Assembly: GCA_030710605.1 (NCBI GenBank) | Contig: CP092872.1 | Location: 7,482,312 to 7,546,311, forward strand | Direction: 5' to 3' | Length of the DNA: 64,000 nt | Source of the DNA: Cordylochernes scorpioides | Taxonomy: Eukaryota; Arthropoda; Arachnida; Pseudoscorpiones; Chernetidae | Shown here: in pieces, positions 24,301 to 31,600 of the stretch | Layout of the letters: every line of letters starts with the position of its first letter | How positions within the stretch are numbered: position 1 is the first letter of the stretch | The notes under the pieces: generated by a model | What the model was told of the DNA's origin: nothing | Database searches by the model: none | Seen by the model: the letters and a program-made list of their open reading frames with translations, nothing else | Translations under genes and position numbers: made by a program

Positions 24301-25030
24301 ACTAAAAGGAAAGGATTGTTGTGGATTGGTATATATATAATGCATTATTTTGCATGAAGTTTGCCTTACAAATAACAACAAGTAGTCAGTTACGGAGAAG
24401 CCTTGTTTTAGCCTCTCAATAAAACTTTGCTCTACACATCTATGATTCTTGTTGTAGACATAAAGGAAAATGACATAAATAATGATGATGATAATAGAAT
24501 AATTTTTTTGTGATGATGATGGCTATAAAGTCCATGAGCAGACTCTGGGGAATAGGACACCACTCTTCAAAGGAAATTTTGGCTCTGCTTAAAAATTAGT
24601 ATTATTAAGACATGTTTCTAAAACTTTTCATCTTCACATTCCAAAAAATAACTTTTAATCATATTTTTATATCCAATTCACCAATACTTTTAATGTTAAT
24701 TGATGTGTTGATGTTCTTTAGAAAATATTTAAAAAGTTTAAATGTGTGACTATGTTATTTCATTTTTCTTTTCTCAAAAAACAGGCTTACCTTAATAGAA
24801 AGCAAATGTTCCAAAAATATGGTTATTTCTATACATCTAGTATTCAAATACATATAGATCAACATGTTATAATTGTATTTTGTAAGATATGTTGGCTACT
24901 ACCATATAATTTTAACGAAAATCTTGTACGAAGGATGTAAAACTTACTTTGATAAAAGTTCGAAATCATCAACGATTTGTAAAAGTTTTTCTTTTGTGCT
25001 CATTTTGGAGGTTCCGTTTGAGGTTGCCAT
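6206..25030 (-). CDS. MED4: MED4, Mediator complex subunit 4 (six coding exons)
   Basis: MED4 is a middle-module subunit of Mediator, the nuclear coactivator that links transcription factors to RNA polymerase II. Exons read on the minus strand are 25030-24948, 21967-21849, 13535-13420, 8809-8665, 7276-7094 and 6366-6206. All have AG/GT borders, with exon-end phases 2, 1, 0, 1 and 1, giving 807 bases (268 residues plus stop); human MED4 has 270. Recognisable family blocks are [13 protein letters not shown] near the start, [15 protein letters not shown] then [11 protein letters not shown] in the coiled-coil part, [13 protein letters not shown], and [13 protein letters not shown]. The acidic serine-rich end is [18 protein letters not shown]. 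The start is the first ATG in an exon-sized open stretch ending in a good donor. No stop or frameshift interrupts it. The introns hold two large tandem arrays and many transposons. Confidence 0.95.
6420..6892 (+). repeat. 20-bp minisatellite in MED4 intron 5
   Basis: Repeats of CCAAAGACAATCCTGARGAA run from about 6510 to 6885, with older precursors of the form AAGAACCAAGAACATTGCTG at 6428-6500. Units differ mainly at one A/G position. A LINE A tail in antisense interrupts it at 6530-6602. Confidence 0.9.
6530..6602 (-). mobile_element. LINE A tail fragment (antisense)
   Basis: GTTGTTGTTTCTTATCCC followed by TTTGTGTAAAGATTACACG matches the complement of the LINE A 3' end. Its inner border runs straight into the 20-bp minisatellite. 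Confidence 0.8.
6893..6995 (+). mobile_element. LINE A tail fragment (sense)
   Basis: Contains CCAAAACACATTTTGGCTTG, GAATTTGTGTAATCTTTACA and a GAGATAAGAAACAACAACA tail. It is in opposite orientation to the fragment at 6530-6602, so inverted LINE ends bracket most of the minisatellite. Confidence 0.8.
7094..7276 (-). CDS. MED4: MED4 coding exon 5
   Basis: Acceptor TGTGTGCAG precedes it and donor GTATGTAGC follows. The exon opens with [20 protein letters not shown], closely matching the conserved MED4 block, then becomes proline/alanine-rich. Confidence 0.95.
7365..7485 (-). mobile_element. LINE B 3' end fragment
   Basis: CTTCTTCTTTCTTATCTCC, then CACTCAATCACACTAAGG and GAGCTCATCAATGGATGA, is the antisense tail of LINE B as seen at 15355-15835 and 21420-21568. 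Confidence 0.75.
7490..7755 (+). mobile_element. Foldback family C copy with both outer arms
   Basis: Runs from GATAAGGCACAATTTGGATT at the left to AATCCAAATTGTGCCTTATC at the right. The core on the right arm is CTGATGA, a GGTAACAG/CTGTTACC hairpin, then GGAATGTCACAC. Confidence 0.85.
7870..8051 (+). mobile_element. MITE family B copy
   Basis: Ends TACAGTTAAACCTGTCTATA and GACAGGTTTAACTGTA, and lies seven bases from a MITE A copy. The clearest reference copy of family B in the window. Confidence 0.9.
8058..8225 (-). mobile_element. MITE family A copy
   Basis: Ends ACAGTAGAACCTCCCTTTAG and GGGAGGTAGTTCTACTGT. In the orientation shown it contains CATTTGCAAAATTACCATTT, the sequence amplified in the satellite at 16330-19545. 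Confidence 0.85.
8268..8581 (+). mobile_element. SINE D, full copy with target duplication
   Basis: A tRNA-like head (GGGGGTCGGTGTAAGGCTGG, then CCCGGGTTCGATTCTCGC with a B-box) leads to a body with GTGCAAGTAACCAAACAGGG and CACATGTGTAGACATGTGG, and a GGGATAAGCAAAAAAA tail. AATAATAAATATTTCAC flanks both ends (8251-8267 and about 8582-8598). Confidence 0.88.
8665..8809 (-). CDS. MED4: MED4 coding exon 4
   Basis: Acceptor TTGTGCAG and donor GTGAGTACC bound 145 bases in phase 0 to 1. It encodes [19 protein letters not shown] and [13 protein letters not shown], the best-conserved part of MED4. Confidence 0.96.
8924..9345 (+). mobile_element. Two MITE family A copies
   Basis: One copy spans about 8924-9085 (TACAGTAGAATCTCCCTG to CAGAGGTTCTATTGTA). 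A more decayed one spans about 9168-9345 (TACACTAGAACTCCCCGC to CTCTCATGGAGGTTTT), with its right terminus mutated. Confidence 0.75.
9483..9785 (-). mobile_element. SINE F copy (antisense)
   Basis: Starts with CTTCTTTCTTATCTTCACTC and ends with GGGCTTGAGACCGGCAAAGG. Part of the middle (around the GGAGTACAAACGC block of other copies) is deleted. Confidence 0.8.
9985..12010 (+). repeat. Tandem array, about 170-bp unit, MED4 intron 3
   Basis: About eleven units carry ACATACAGAAAGTCTTCTATG or variants, GAGAGACCATAGTCTGTAAA, GAGCTGGTCTCTCTTTAACA and GTGGCCTGACATGATTATAT. Spacing of the TCTGTAAACATGGC block is about 166-171 bases. Outer units (near 10000 and 11900) are most diverged and inner ones nearly identical, typical of unequal exchange. 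Confidence 0.9.
12430..12990 (+). mobile_element. LINE B C-terminus followed by SINE F
   Basis: Codons at about 12432-12580 read [19 protein letters not shown] and [17 protein letters not shown], the LINE B end (complement of 15738-15840). From 12590 a SINE F head (CTTTGCCGGTCCCAAGCCCG) follows. The rest is rearranged and ends in ATTGAGTGGAGATAAGAAAG near 12990. Confidence 0.65.
12993..13110 (+). mobile_element. Partial foldback family C copy
   Basis: GATAAGGCACAATTTGGATT leads into a short inverted repeat around ACACTATTAACACGC, then GGATGTGGTCTTATTACTT. The central hairpin is deleted. Confidence 0.7.
13130..13335 (+). mobile_element. SINE D body, head missing
   Basis: Contains GCTCCAATGGCCCCCGATTC, GTGCAAGTAACCAAACAGGG and CACCATGATTATCATGGCC but no tRNA-like head. 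Confidence 0.75.
13420..13535 (-). CDS. MED4: MED4 coding exon 3
   Basis: Acceptor TGTGGCCACAG, donor GTGAGTGAAC, 116 bases. It encodes a heptad-like coiled coil including [19 protein letters not shown] and [15 protein letters not shown]. Confidence 0.95.
13590..13890 (+). mobile_element. Foldback family C copy with 13-bp duplication
   Basis: AAACATATTTCAT occurs on both sides (about 13615 and 13876). The core hairpin is shortened: the TGTTACC side of the stem is lost, giving GGTAACAACGCTGAAACGTC. Confidence 0.85.
14006..14330 (+). mobile_element. tRNA-like-bearing element (family T), decayed copy
   Basis: AAATTGAAATTATACCGCGA at both ends in direct orientation brackets the body, and ACGGAAAAATAAAAAGTGTC / ATATTTCTCCGTTCG are short inverted flanks of the tRNA-like core at 14150-14225. 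The clearest copy is at 26392-26664. Confidence 0.6.
14150..14225 (-). tRNA. tRNA-like core of family T (not a confident functional tRNA)
   Basis: On the minus strand it folds with a GTCCAGG/CCTGGAC acceptor stem, a GCC/GGC D stem, a four-of-five-pair anticodon stem and a GTGGG/CCCGC T stem around TTCGATT. Position 33 of the anticodon loop appears to be C rather than T. It sits inside a repeat, so it is probably a mobile tRNA-derived sequence. Confidence 0.5.
14370..14725 (+). repeat. RTE-like 3' end candidate
   Basis: Starts near ACGGCTGACCTGGGCTTCGC, whose GGGCTTCGCCC hairpin is typical of RTE-associated repeats, and ends in GGATATACAAACAAACAAAC. No reading frame for a reverse transcriptase is present. 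Confidence 0.4.
14778..14965 (+). mobile_element. MITE family A copy
   Basis: TACCGTAGAACTACCTCCCT to GGAGGTAGTTCTACTGTA. Both ends share an extra TAC after AGAAC, as in the copy at 39495-39679, marking a subfamily. Confidence 0.8.
14970..16325 (+). pseudogene. Tc1/mariner-superfamily (IS630-like) transposase remnant
   Basis: Decayed frames read [15 protein letters not shown] near 15132, then a helix-turn-helix-like region. Near 16160 comes PPNSPD followed by [20 protein letters not shown], the third catalytic motif neighbourhood of IS630-type transposases. Frameshifts and stops are frequent, and a LINE B fragment (15355-15835) splits it. No terminal repeats were identified. Confidence 0.7.
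15355..15835 (-). mobile_element. LINE B 3' fragment, antisense
   Basis: The left edge is TTCTTCTTTCTTATCTTCAC. The right part, read on the minus strand, gives [18 protein letters not shown], a LINE C-terminal coding stretch. An unrelated GC-richer piece (15400-15560) is included. Confidence 0.65.
16330..19545 (+). repeat. 74-bp satellite, about 42 units, in MED4 intron 2
   Basis: The CTCTCCGGTAAGAGGACACC block recurs every 74 bases from 16426 to 19536. The monomer is the inside of MITE A: its length equals the spacing of the two internal AGAGGACACCTCTC repeats of a normal MITE A. The array still has a MITE-like left shoulder (AGAACTTCCCTTTAGCGGAC at 16336). Units 16.6-18.3 kb mostly carry AAGGGCAG, while outer units mostly carry AAGGACAG. 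A block near 18470-18590 has ATTTTTACAGCTCTCCGG instead of TTTATCAACTCTCC. Confidence 0.96.
19560..20046 (-). mobile_element. SINE F then a MITE-A-like end
   Basis: An antisense SINE F (TCTTATCTCCACTCAATCAT to GGGCTTGGGACCGG) abuts the array. Beyond it, about 19905-20046 ends GGAGGTTCTACTGTATAA, which is the closing terminus of a MITE-A-related element. The SINE probably inserted at the array edge. Confidence 0.7.
20200..20340 (+). repeat. Foldback family E fragment
   Basis: Contains TTTCTACTGTCCTTACTGCA, GGCTCATCAGTGGTGAACCC and GCGGTTTCGCCAGTTTAATC, matching 30720-30895 and 57540-57630. A poorer copy follows at about 20750-20860. Confidence 0.65.
20341..20635 (+). mobile_element. Foldback family C copy with 13-bp duplication
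   Basis: TCTTTGAATGGGT at about 20348 recurs at about 20614. Arms meet around a diverged loop (AATTCAGTTTAAATC). The right core reads CTGAAGA, GGTAACA, TGTTACC, GAAATGTCACA. Confidence 0.88.
20636..21420. other. Mostly unclassified MED4 intron 2 sequence
   Basis: A decayed family E piece (20750-20860) and a broken family C end near 21300-21390 (AAACATTATATGCTATTTATTTGG) are visible. The rest shows no gene or known repeat to me. Confidence 0.5.
21420..21762 (-). mobile_element. LINE B tail followed by MITE A
   Basis: LINE B antisense tail at 21420-21568 (TCTTATCTCCACTCAATCAT, GAGCTCATCAATGGATGA). MITE A follows at about 21579-21762 (TACAGTAGAACCTCCTTATA to GGAGGTTCTACTGTA). Confidence 0.8.
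21849..21967 (-). CDS. MED4: MED4 coding exon 2
   Basis: Acceptor TTGTATGTAG, donor GTGAGTCTG, 119 bases. It encodes a segment starting [13 protein letters not shown] and including [15 protein letters not shown], consistent with the helical region after the MED4 N-terminus; it is less conserved than exons 3-5. Confidence 0.88.
22142..22480 (+). mobile_element. Two nested foldback family C copies
   Basis: A short copy (about 22150-22300) whose loop is almost absent runs into a second one (about 22300-22480) with CATCATCAGAC/TCTGATGATGG arms. Both keep ATAATCCAAATTGTGC ends. One probably inserted into the other. Confidence 0.75.
22795..23105 (-). mobile_element. SINE D, full length, antisense
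   Basis: Reads from oligo-T and GCTTATCCCTAGTACACGTG to the tRNA-like head GGAATCGAACCCGGGTCGTA and ACCGACCCCCC at 23102. Upstream and downstream duplications were not obvious. Confidence 0.85.
23284..23354 (+). tRNA. tRNA-Gly(GCC)-like pseudogene
   Basis: GGTTCAGTGGTAGAATGCTC, then the CTGCCAT anticodon loop and CGGGTTCGATTCCCGGCCGA, match tRNA-Gly with anticodon GCC, followed by a T-run terminator. The 5' acceptor strand is replaced by unrelated bases and one anticodon-stem pair is broken (A-C), so it is probably not functional. Confidence 0.65.
23480..24003 (+). repeat. Repeat G copy with its GC-rich terminal hairpin
   Basis: Shares AACAGGACATAGAG, AGCAGAGACCAC and GAAGCCAGTTC with the copies near 1 and 5 kb. 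It ends CATTTAATCTGGTAAAACCC, GGGCGTTGCCCGGGTCATTT. The same terminus in reverse occurs at 39719-39838. Confidence 0.65.
24003..24226 (+). mobile_element. Foldback family C copy
   Basis: ATAGATTATAAACACAAGGT to GGTCTTATTACCTT. As in the 13590 copy, the core lacks the TGTTACC side of the stem. Loop arms are GAATGATTTAGTATGAATTG and its near-complement. Confidence 0.8.
24948..25030 (-). CDS. MED4: MED4 coding exon 1
   Basis: ATG at 25030-25028, donor GTAAGTTTTAC. It encodes [15 protein letters not shown] then [12 protein letters not shown], matching the N-terminal helix of MED4. A second in-frame ATG ten codons in could serve as an alternative start. Confidence 0.9.
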
Positions 25031-25516
25031 TATAGTACTATATCTAGATTGCTTTGTAAAAATATCTCAGTGTATATATAAATAACTAAATACGCGTTGT
25101 TAGTAAACCGGGAATCTGCTGCCTGAAAAGTAAATATTTTGAAACAGGACAATACACAGAGAGCTATTTACTCTGTAATTAAAATAATAAAAATTGTTTA
25201 TTAAAATAATTCTAATCAAAAATTAAATGTCTCATTATTTTCAAAATTTATTGTAAATATTATACATATTTTTTTAATTTTATCTTTTAAAAATATAATT
25301 TAATGTTAATTCAATGACCATATGTTGCGATGACTTTTGCTCTTTTTAATTTATGATCCTGAACCCATATTTTGATCGCTGCGTGCAATGTTTACATTTA
25401 TAAAGTGTAGCATATTGTGTAGAGAAGTCTGAAATACGCTATACATACTTTAAATCACAAAAATATATCGGCCTCATATATTTGTTTTTTTAATTCCTTC
25501 AATATATAAAAAAAAC
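25031..25516. promoter_or_regulatory. Putative bidirectional MED4/SPRYD7 promoter
   Basis: The 486 bases between the two divergent start codons must contain both 5' UTRs and, most simply, both promoters. The region is AT-rich with no clear TATA arrangement or CpG cluster. It holds a segment (25245-25379) that reappears in SPRYD7 intron 1 at 29219-29350. Confidence 0.65.
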
Positions 25517-25628
25517 ATGGCTTTATGTATAAGTTGGCTGCGTCACTGTTTTGAAGGTGTAGGTCCAACCCGGACATTTAATACAATTAAGGAACAACCA
25601 CTTGTTATTTTGGATACATATAAAATGG
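25517..25628 (+). CDS. SPRYD7: SPRYD7 coding exon 1
   Basis: ATG at 25517, donor GTAAGTTTC. It encodes MALCISWLRHCFEGVGPTR and ends LVILDTYKMG across the junction. The pattern of the human N-terminus (cysteines, then QLDTQHMG) is recognisable. Confidence 0.9.
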
Positions 25629-28600
25629 GTAAGTTTCTCTTATGCAAATGTTTATAAAAATGTGTATCCACTTCAATAGAAACCCGTTAAAACAAAACAA
25701 ATATATAGCCCAAAAGAATGTACTATTCAATTTTTTAAATATTCTACATTTTCTGAATATGAATCATTATCTACAATATGTTTTAAAACGTATTAATGTA
25801 TACAAACAACATAAAATATGGTGTCACAGACTTTCTGTGTTTTCTTAATATATGACCAAATCCACCAATAAATTGTGTTAACAACACTATTACTGAAATG
25901 TTTGCATACTATTTATTTAGAGTTAAACTCCTCTATAGTAAACCCCAATGGAATCAAACTTTTGGTTCATCATAGCCACCATGATTTAACAATTTTTTTT
26001 TTTTTACTTTTCAAAAAGTTTAGATCATTTAATTAAAAGACAGCCATACACACAGGAAAAAAAAATACTTTTTAATAATGGTGACTTTGTTTTAATTCCC
26101 TAAATTGACCAATTTTCTTACATTAATACAGTAGAACCTCCATGAGAGGATACTCACACTAGAGGACACTTCTCTACAAAGGACAGTTTTTATTTACAAA
26201 ATTACCATTTTTATTATTTAGCAACTCTCCGGTAAGAGGACACCTAACCCTAAAAGACACTTTAGCTCTACAATTAGGTGTCCTTTACAGGGAGTTTGTT
26301 CTACTGTACTTATATATCTGGCCCTTGAAAGAAACTCTTGGTATTCTCAACAAATCTATGGACAGTTTAGTGAACAATGGAAATATATAGGTGTAAAACG
26401 ACACTTGAAATTACACCGCATGAGTTTCTTTTCAAAGAAAAATCAAAATTTATTTCAAGGTGAAATATTGACTATTTCTAACCTTTTTTGGATGAGGTAT
26501 GAAAGGGTGAATTATGAAGAGTAATGATGAATGGAAAAATAAAAGTGTCCAGGGATGGGAATCGAACCCACAATGTTCCGCTTACAGGGCAGATGCCATG
26601 TCCACTAGGCTACCCTGGACATATGCGTAAACTCATGCGGTCTAACTTCAAGTGTCGTTTTACAATCACGGGCCGCAGTGCATTATAATATATAGCTGTG
26701 TTGAACTTGTTCTTCTGCAGATAACTCAAAAACCAGGAAGTTTTTTATTTATAAAATTTGTGGTACATAGTTTTATATATTGGGGGGGTCGGTGGAAGGC
26801 CGGTTGAACCGTTTTTTTTTTCGACCACTACGACCCGGGTTCGATTCCCGCATTGGACACTTTTTTTCTATTTAAAAAAAAAATGCTCCAATGGCCCCCG
26901 ATTCTTGCAAAAGTCCAACCCCACCAGCGAGTGCAAGTAACCAAACGGGGCTCTGGCACATTTCTAAGTGCAAAGTCGAACTGCTTTTCACATGTGTAGA
27001 CATGTGGTGCGCTTACAGTAAAAGCAGTCGCTAACTACCCACCATGATTATCATGGTTTTGAGATAAGAAAGAAGAAGATATATTGTACAGTAGAATCTT
27101 TATGAGAGAACACTCCCATTAGAGGACATCTCTCTACAAAGGATAGTTTTTACCAATAAATTTTAACATTTTTACTATCTAGTAGCTCTCCAGTAAGAGA
27201 ACACCTCTCCCTAAAGGACAATTTGACTCTGCAATTAGGTGTTGTCCTTTAAAAGGAGGTTCTGCTGTATTAAAAAATAAAAGTCATTTAATGAAATTTT
27301 CTTATCATTAGTATACATGTACAATTCTGATAAGGCACAACTTGGATTATAGATTATAAACACAAGGTAATAAGAGTACTTTTGTCTGAAGATGGTAACA
27401 ACGCTGTTACCGAAATGTCACACACTATTTATTTGGATTTGGTCTTATTACCTTGTGTTTATGTACAATTCTCTTCATATCTTCTATAATTCCAGACCAT
27501 TCCATTAGATTTTCAAGACAATTCTTCTTCTACATCGTCATTTCTCAAGTTAAAACAGCTCCAGTTTAGACAATCTTCAGACAAATTCTGCAAACCTCCC
27601 ATCTATATTTGCCTTCTTCATTTAAAAGGTTATATAACATTCACAATTATTCGTGTTGAAGGGCAGAAATGTTCGAAAGCTCTCTTCTTCTTCTTTCTTA
27701 TCTCCACTCAATCATATTAGGGTATCAAGTTTGTAAAGCTTGTAGATGGTGTCTGCTGGGGATGTGTCTTCTTCTTTCTTATCTCCACTCAATCATATCA
27801 GGGTATCAAGCTTGTAGATGGTGTCTGCTGGGAATGTGTCTTCTTCTTTCTTATCTCCACTCAATCATATCAGGGTATCAAGCTTGTAGATGGTGTCTGC
27901 TGAGGATGTGTCTTCTTCTTTCTTATCTCCACTCAATCATATCAGGGTATCAAGCTTGTAGATGGTGTCTGCTGGGAATGTGTCTTCTTCTTTCTTATCT
28001 CCACTCAATCATATCAGGGTATCAAGCTTGTAGATGGTGTCTGCTGGGAATGTGTCTTCTTCTTTCTTATCTCCACTCAATCATATCAGGGTATCAAGTT
28101 TGTAAAGCTTGTTGATGGTGTCTGCTGGGGATGTGTCTTCTTTCTTATCTCCACTCAATCATATTAGGTTATCAAGTTTCTAAAGCTTGAGACTTTTGAT
28201 GGTGTCTACCGGGGAAGAGTAAAGCTCATCAATAGATGAGTCATTGACAACCATCATGATTGGGTGAAGTAGAATGTGTCTGCCTTCGTCATTAAGACTG
28301 GGAGCACTACTCAGTGGCAGGCCGTCTTAGCTCCAAAAGAAATGGCTGCCTCTGACATGAGGAACAAACACCATGTGCAGCCACTCCTAACATGGAGTAC
28401 AAACATCCTGTATTCCTGGAGTCCTTACAGGGTACTATCAGCTGGACCAGCTGAGCCCAGGTTTTTTAGTGAGCTTGTTACTGCTCCCTCTCCTCCTTTT
28501 TAATCCGGGCCTGGGACCAGCAAAGGCGGAGTTTGGAAAGCACTTATAAATAAATAAGCCCTACCAGAAAATCTTCTCCTTGTTCGTTATTTGATGAAAC

Positions 28601-31600
28601 TCCCAGTGATTATTCAACATATAGCTTCAAGGTAATAAGACCAAATCCAAATAAATAAAAAGTGTGTGACGTTTTGATAACAACACTGTTACCAAAATGT
28701 CACACACTATTCATTTGGATTTGGAATTATCACCTTGTATTTATAATCTATAATCCAAATTCACAAGGTAATAAGACCAAATCCAAATAAATAAATAGTG
28801 TGTGACGTTTCGGTAACAGCGTTGTTACCATCTTCAGACAAAAGTACTGAATGTGCCATATCATTATAATCCAAATTGTGCCTTATCAGAAGGCTATTCT
28901 CCAATAAAAATTTTTCTTCAAACTTCTACGGTAGAACAACCTCCATGAGAGGACATTCCTAATAGAGGATACCTCTCTACAAAGGACAGTTTTCATCACC
29001 AATTTTATCTGCTCTCAAGTATGAAGACACCTCTTTGTAAAGGATGTTTTAGCTCTGCAACTAGGTGTTGTCCTTTACAGAGAGATAGTTCAAGTGTCAT
29101 TTGATCTTGTGAATTCTTCTTGCATACCAGTTATCAGAGTTGATTTTTCCTTTTCATTTCTTTTTTTTTTGCAACCCCTAGTACATGTGATACAAGCCAT
29201 AATAATCATGGCGGGTAGAATTTGGAAATATTATACATTATTTTTTAATTTCATCTTTTTAAATATCATTCAGTGTTAATTCAATAACCATATGTTGCGA
29301 TGACTTTTGCTCTTTTTAAATTTATGATCCTGAACCCATATTTTGATCGCATATTTTACTGTAAGTGCACCACATGTCTACACATGTGAAAAGCAGTTCG
29401 ACTTTGCACTTACAAATATGCCAGAGCCCTGTCCTTTTCATTTCTAATTTACACTGTTGATCATTGATATTTGCTACACCAGGAAGAATTATATATAGGC
29501 ACAGTAGAACCTCCATGCTAGAGGACACCTCTCTATAAACAACAGTTTTCATTTGCAAAATTACCATTTTTCACTATTTAGCAACCCTCCGGTAAGAGGA
29601 CACCTCCCCCTAAAGGACACTTTGGCTCTGCAATTAGCTATCCTTTACAGGGAGATTCTACTGTATTAGATAAATGCATTATACTGGGAATAACAAGTGT
29701 GAAATAGTTCAAATTAAAGATACTTCGACCAGTAAATCTTTTTTTTTGTCTCGATGTTTCAACAAAAAGAGGAAGTCATGAGGACAAAAGATTTTTGTCG
29801 AAACATCAAGACAATAAAAAAGATTTACTGGTCAAAGTATCATTAATTTGAAGAACTATGAATGCCGGCCAGGCAGCCTCTATCTTTATGATAAGTGTGA
29901 AATACAAAAGTGAAATTGTATTGGGATCAAGTGGATAAATTACGAAAAATTATCTCCTGATTGTGCTTCTGGACATTGCTGATGGTTTGTACCATCTATC
30001 AGAATAAATATCAACTAATCATTGCTTTCTTTATTATTCCAGAATTGGCCAAATACCCATTCTTGATTAATCAAGAAAAGCTAACCATGTACGTGTATTT
30101 CTACAATCCCAGTAAGATTTTCACATTTGTACTGATATGGCACAATTTGGATTATAGATTATAAACACAAGGTAATAAGACCAAATCCAAATAAATAAAT
30201 AGTGTGGGACGTTTCAGTGTTGTTACCATCTTCAGACAAAAGTACTGAATGAGAAATTTTACCACAGTATTCTTATCTGCTATCTTGTTTACACACTTGA
30301 TAACAGTAACTATTTAAAACATGCTGTGGTAAAATTTCTGATTCAGTACTTTTGTCTGAAGATGGTAACAACGCTGTTACCGAAACGTCACACGCTATTT
30401 ATTTATTTGGATTTGGTCTTATTACCACATTTGTACTATTTGTTCATATAGTTTTGCATTACCAAGTCCTTCTTGACCTTAAATACCATTTCATGTTTAT
30501 TAGGATGCCTTAAAGACCAGTTTTTTTGGTTGTTGAGGTATAGCTTGCATCATGCTCGTGAGGGCCAATAGCCTGAAACACGTACGTGGTTAGCTTTTCT
30601 TGATTAATCAAGAATGGGTATTTGGCCAATTCTGTAATAATTAAAAATCAACGATAAGTTGATATTTAACACAAAGCAATAACTCGCCATCTATACATAT
30701 AAAGGATTTAAAAGCACGAATGTTTCTTTTATACATAATACAAACTTCTACTGCCCTTACTGCGATGAAAAAATATATTGGGAGGGCTTGGCTCATCAGT
30801 GGTGAACCCTCCCAGCGGTTTCACCAATTTAGTGCTGCGTATATAAGCAGAATCGTCCAATACAGTATTAGAGCTCTGAGAAGCGGTCTGGTAGATTTTT
30901 TTTTTTTTGCTTATCCCTAGTACACGTGGTACAGGCCATGATAATCATGGTGGGTAGTTAGCGACTGCTTTTTTTTTTTACTGTAAGCGCACCACATGTC
31001 TACACATGTGAAAGCAGTTCGACTTTGCACTTACAAATGTGCCAGAGCCCCGTTTGGTTACTTGCACTCGCTGGTGGGGTTGGACTTTTGCAAGAATCGG
31101 GGGGCCATTGGAGCATTTTTTTTTTCTTTAAACAGAAAAAAGTGTCCAATGCGGGGATCGAACCCGGGTCGTAGTGGTCGTAAACCAAACGGTTTAACCA
31201 GTCTTCCACCGACCCCCCCGGTCTGGTAGATTAAATTGGTGAAACCGCTGGGAGGGTTCACCACTGATGAGCCAAGCCCTCCCAATATATTTTTTCATCG
31301 CAGAAAGGGCAGTAGAAGTTTGTTTTATGTATATAAGAAACATTCGTGCTTTTAAATCTTTTCATTTTATATGTTGATATTTATTCTGACAGATGGTTCA
31401 AGCCATCAGCAACTTTTATTTGCATGATCAAGAGATACAAGAAAATAAGACCTAATCCAAATAATTTATTAGCGTGTGATGTTTCAGCAACAGCATTGTC
31501 ACCATCATCAGACAAAAGAATAAATGAGAAAAAATATTACAGCAAGTTCTTAAATAGTACACCTATCCCCCGATTTACACGGTAGATACGTTCCTGAGAA

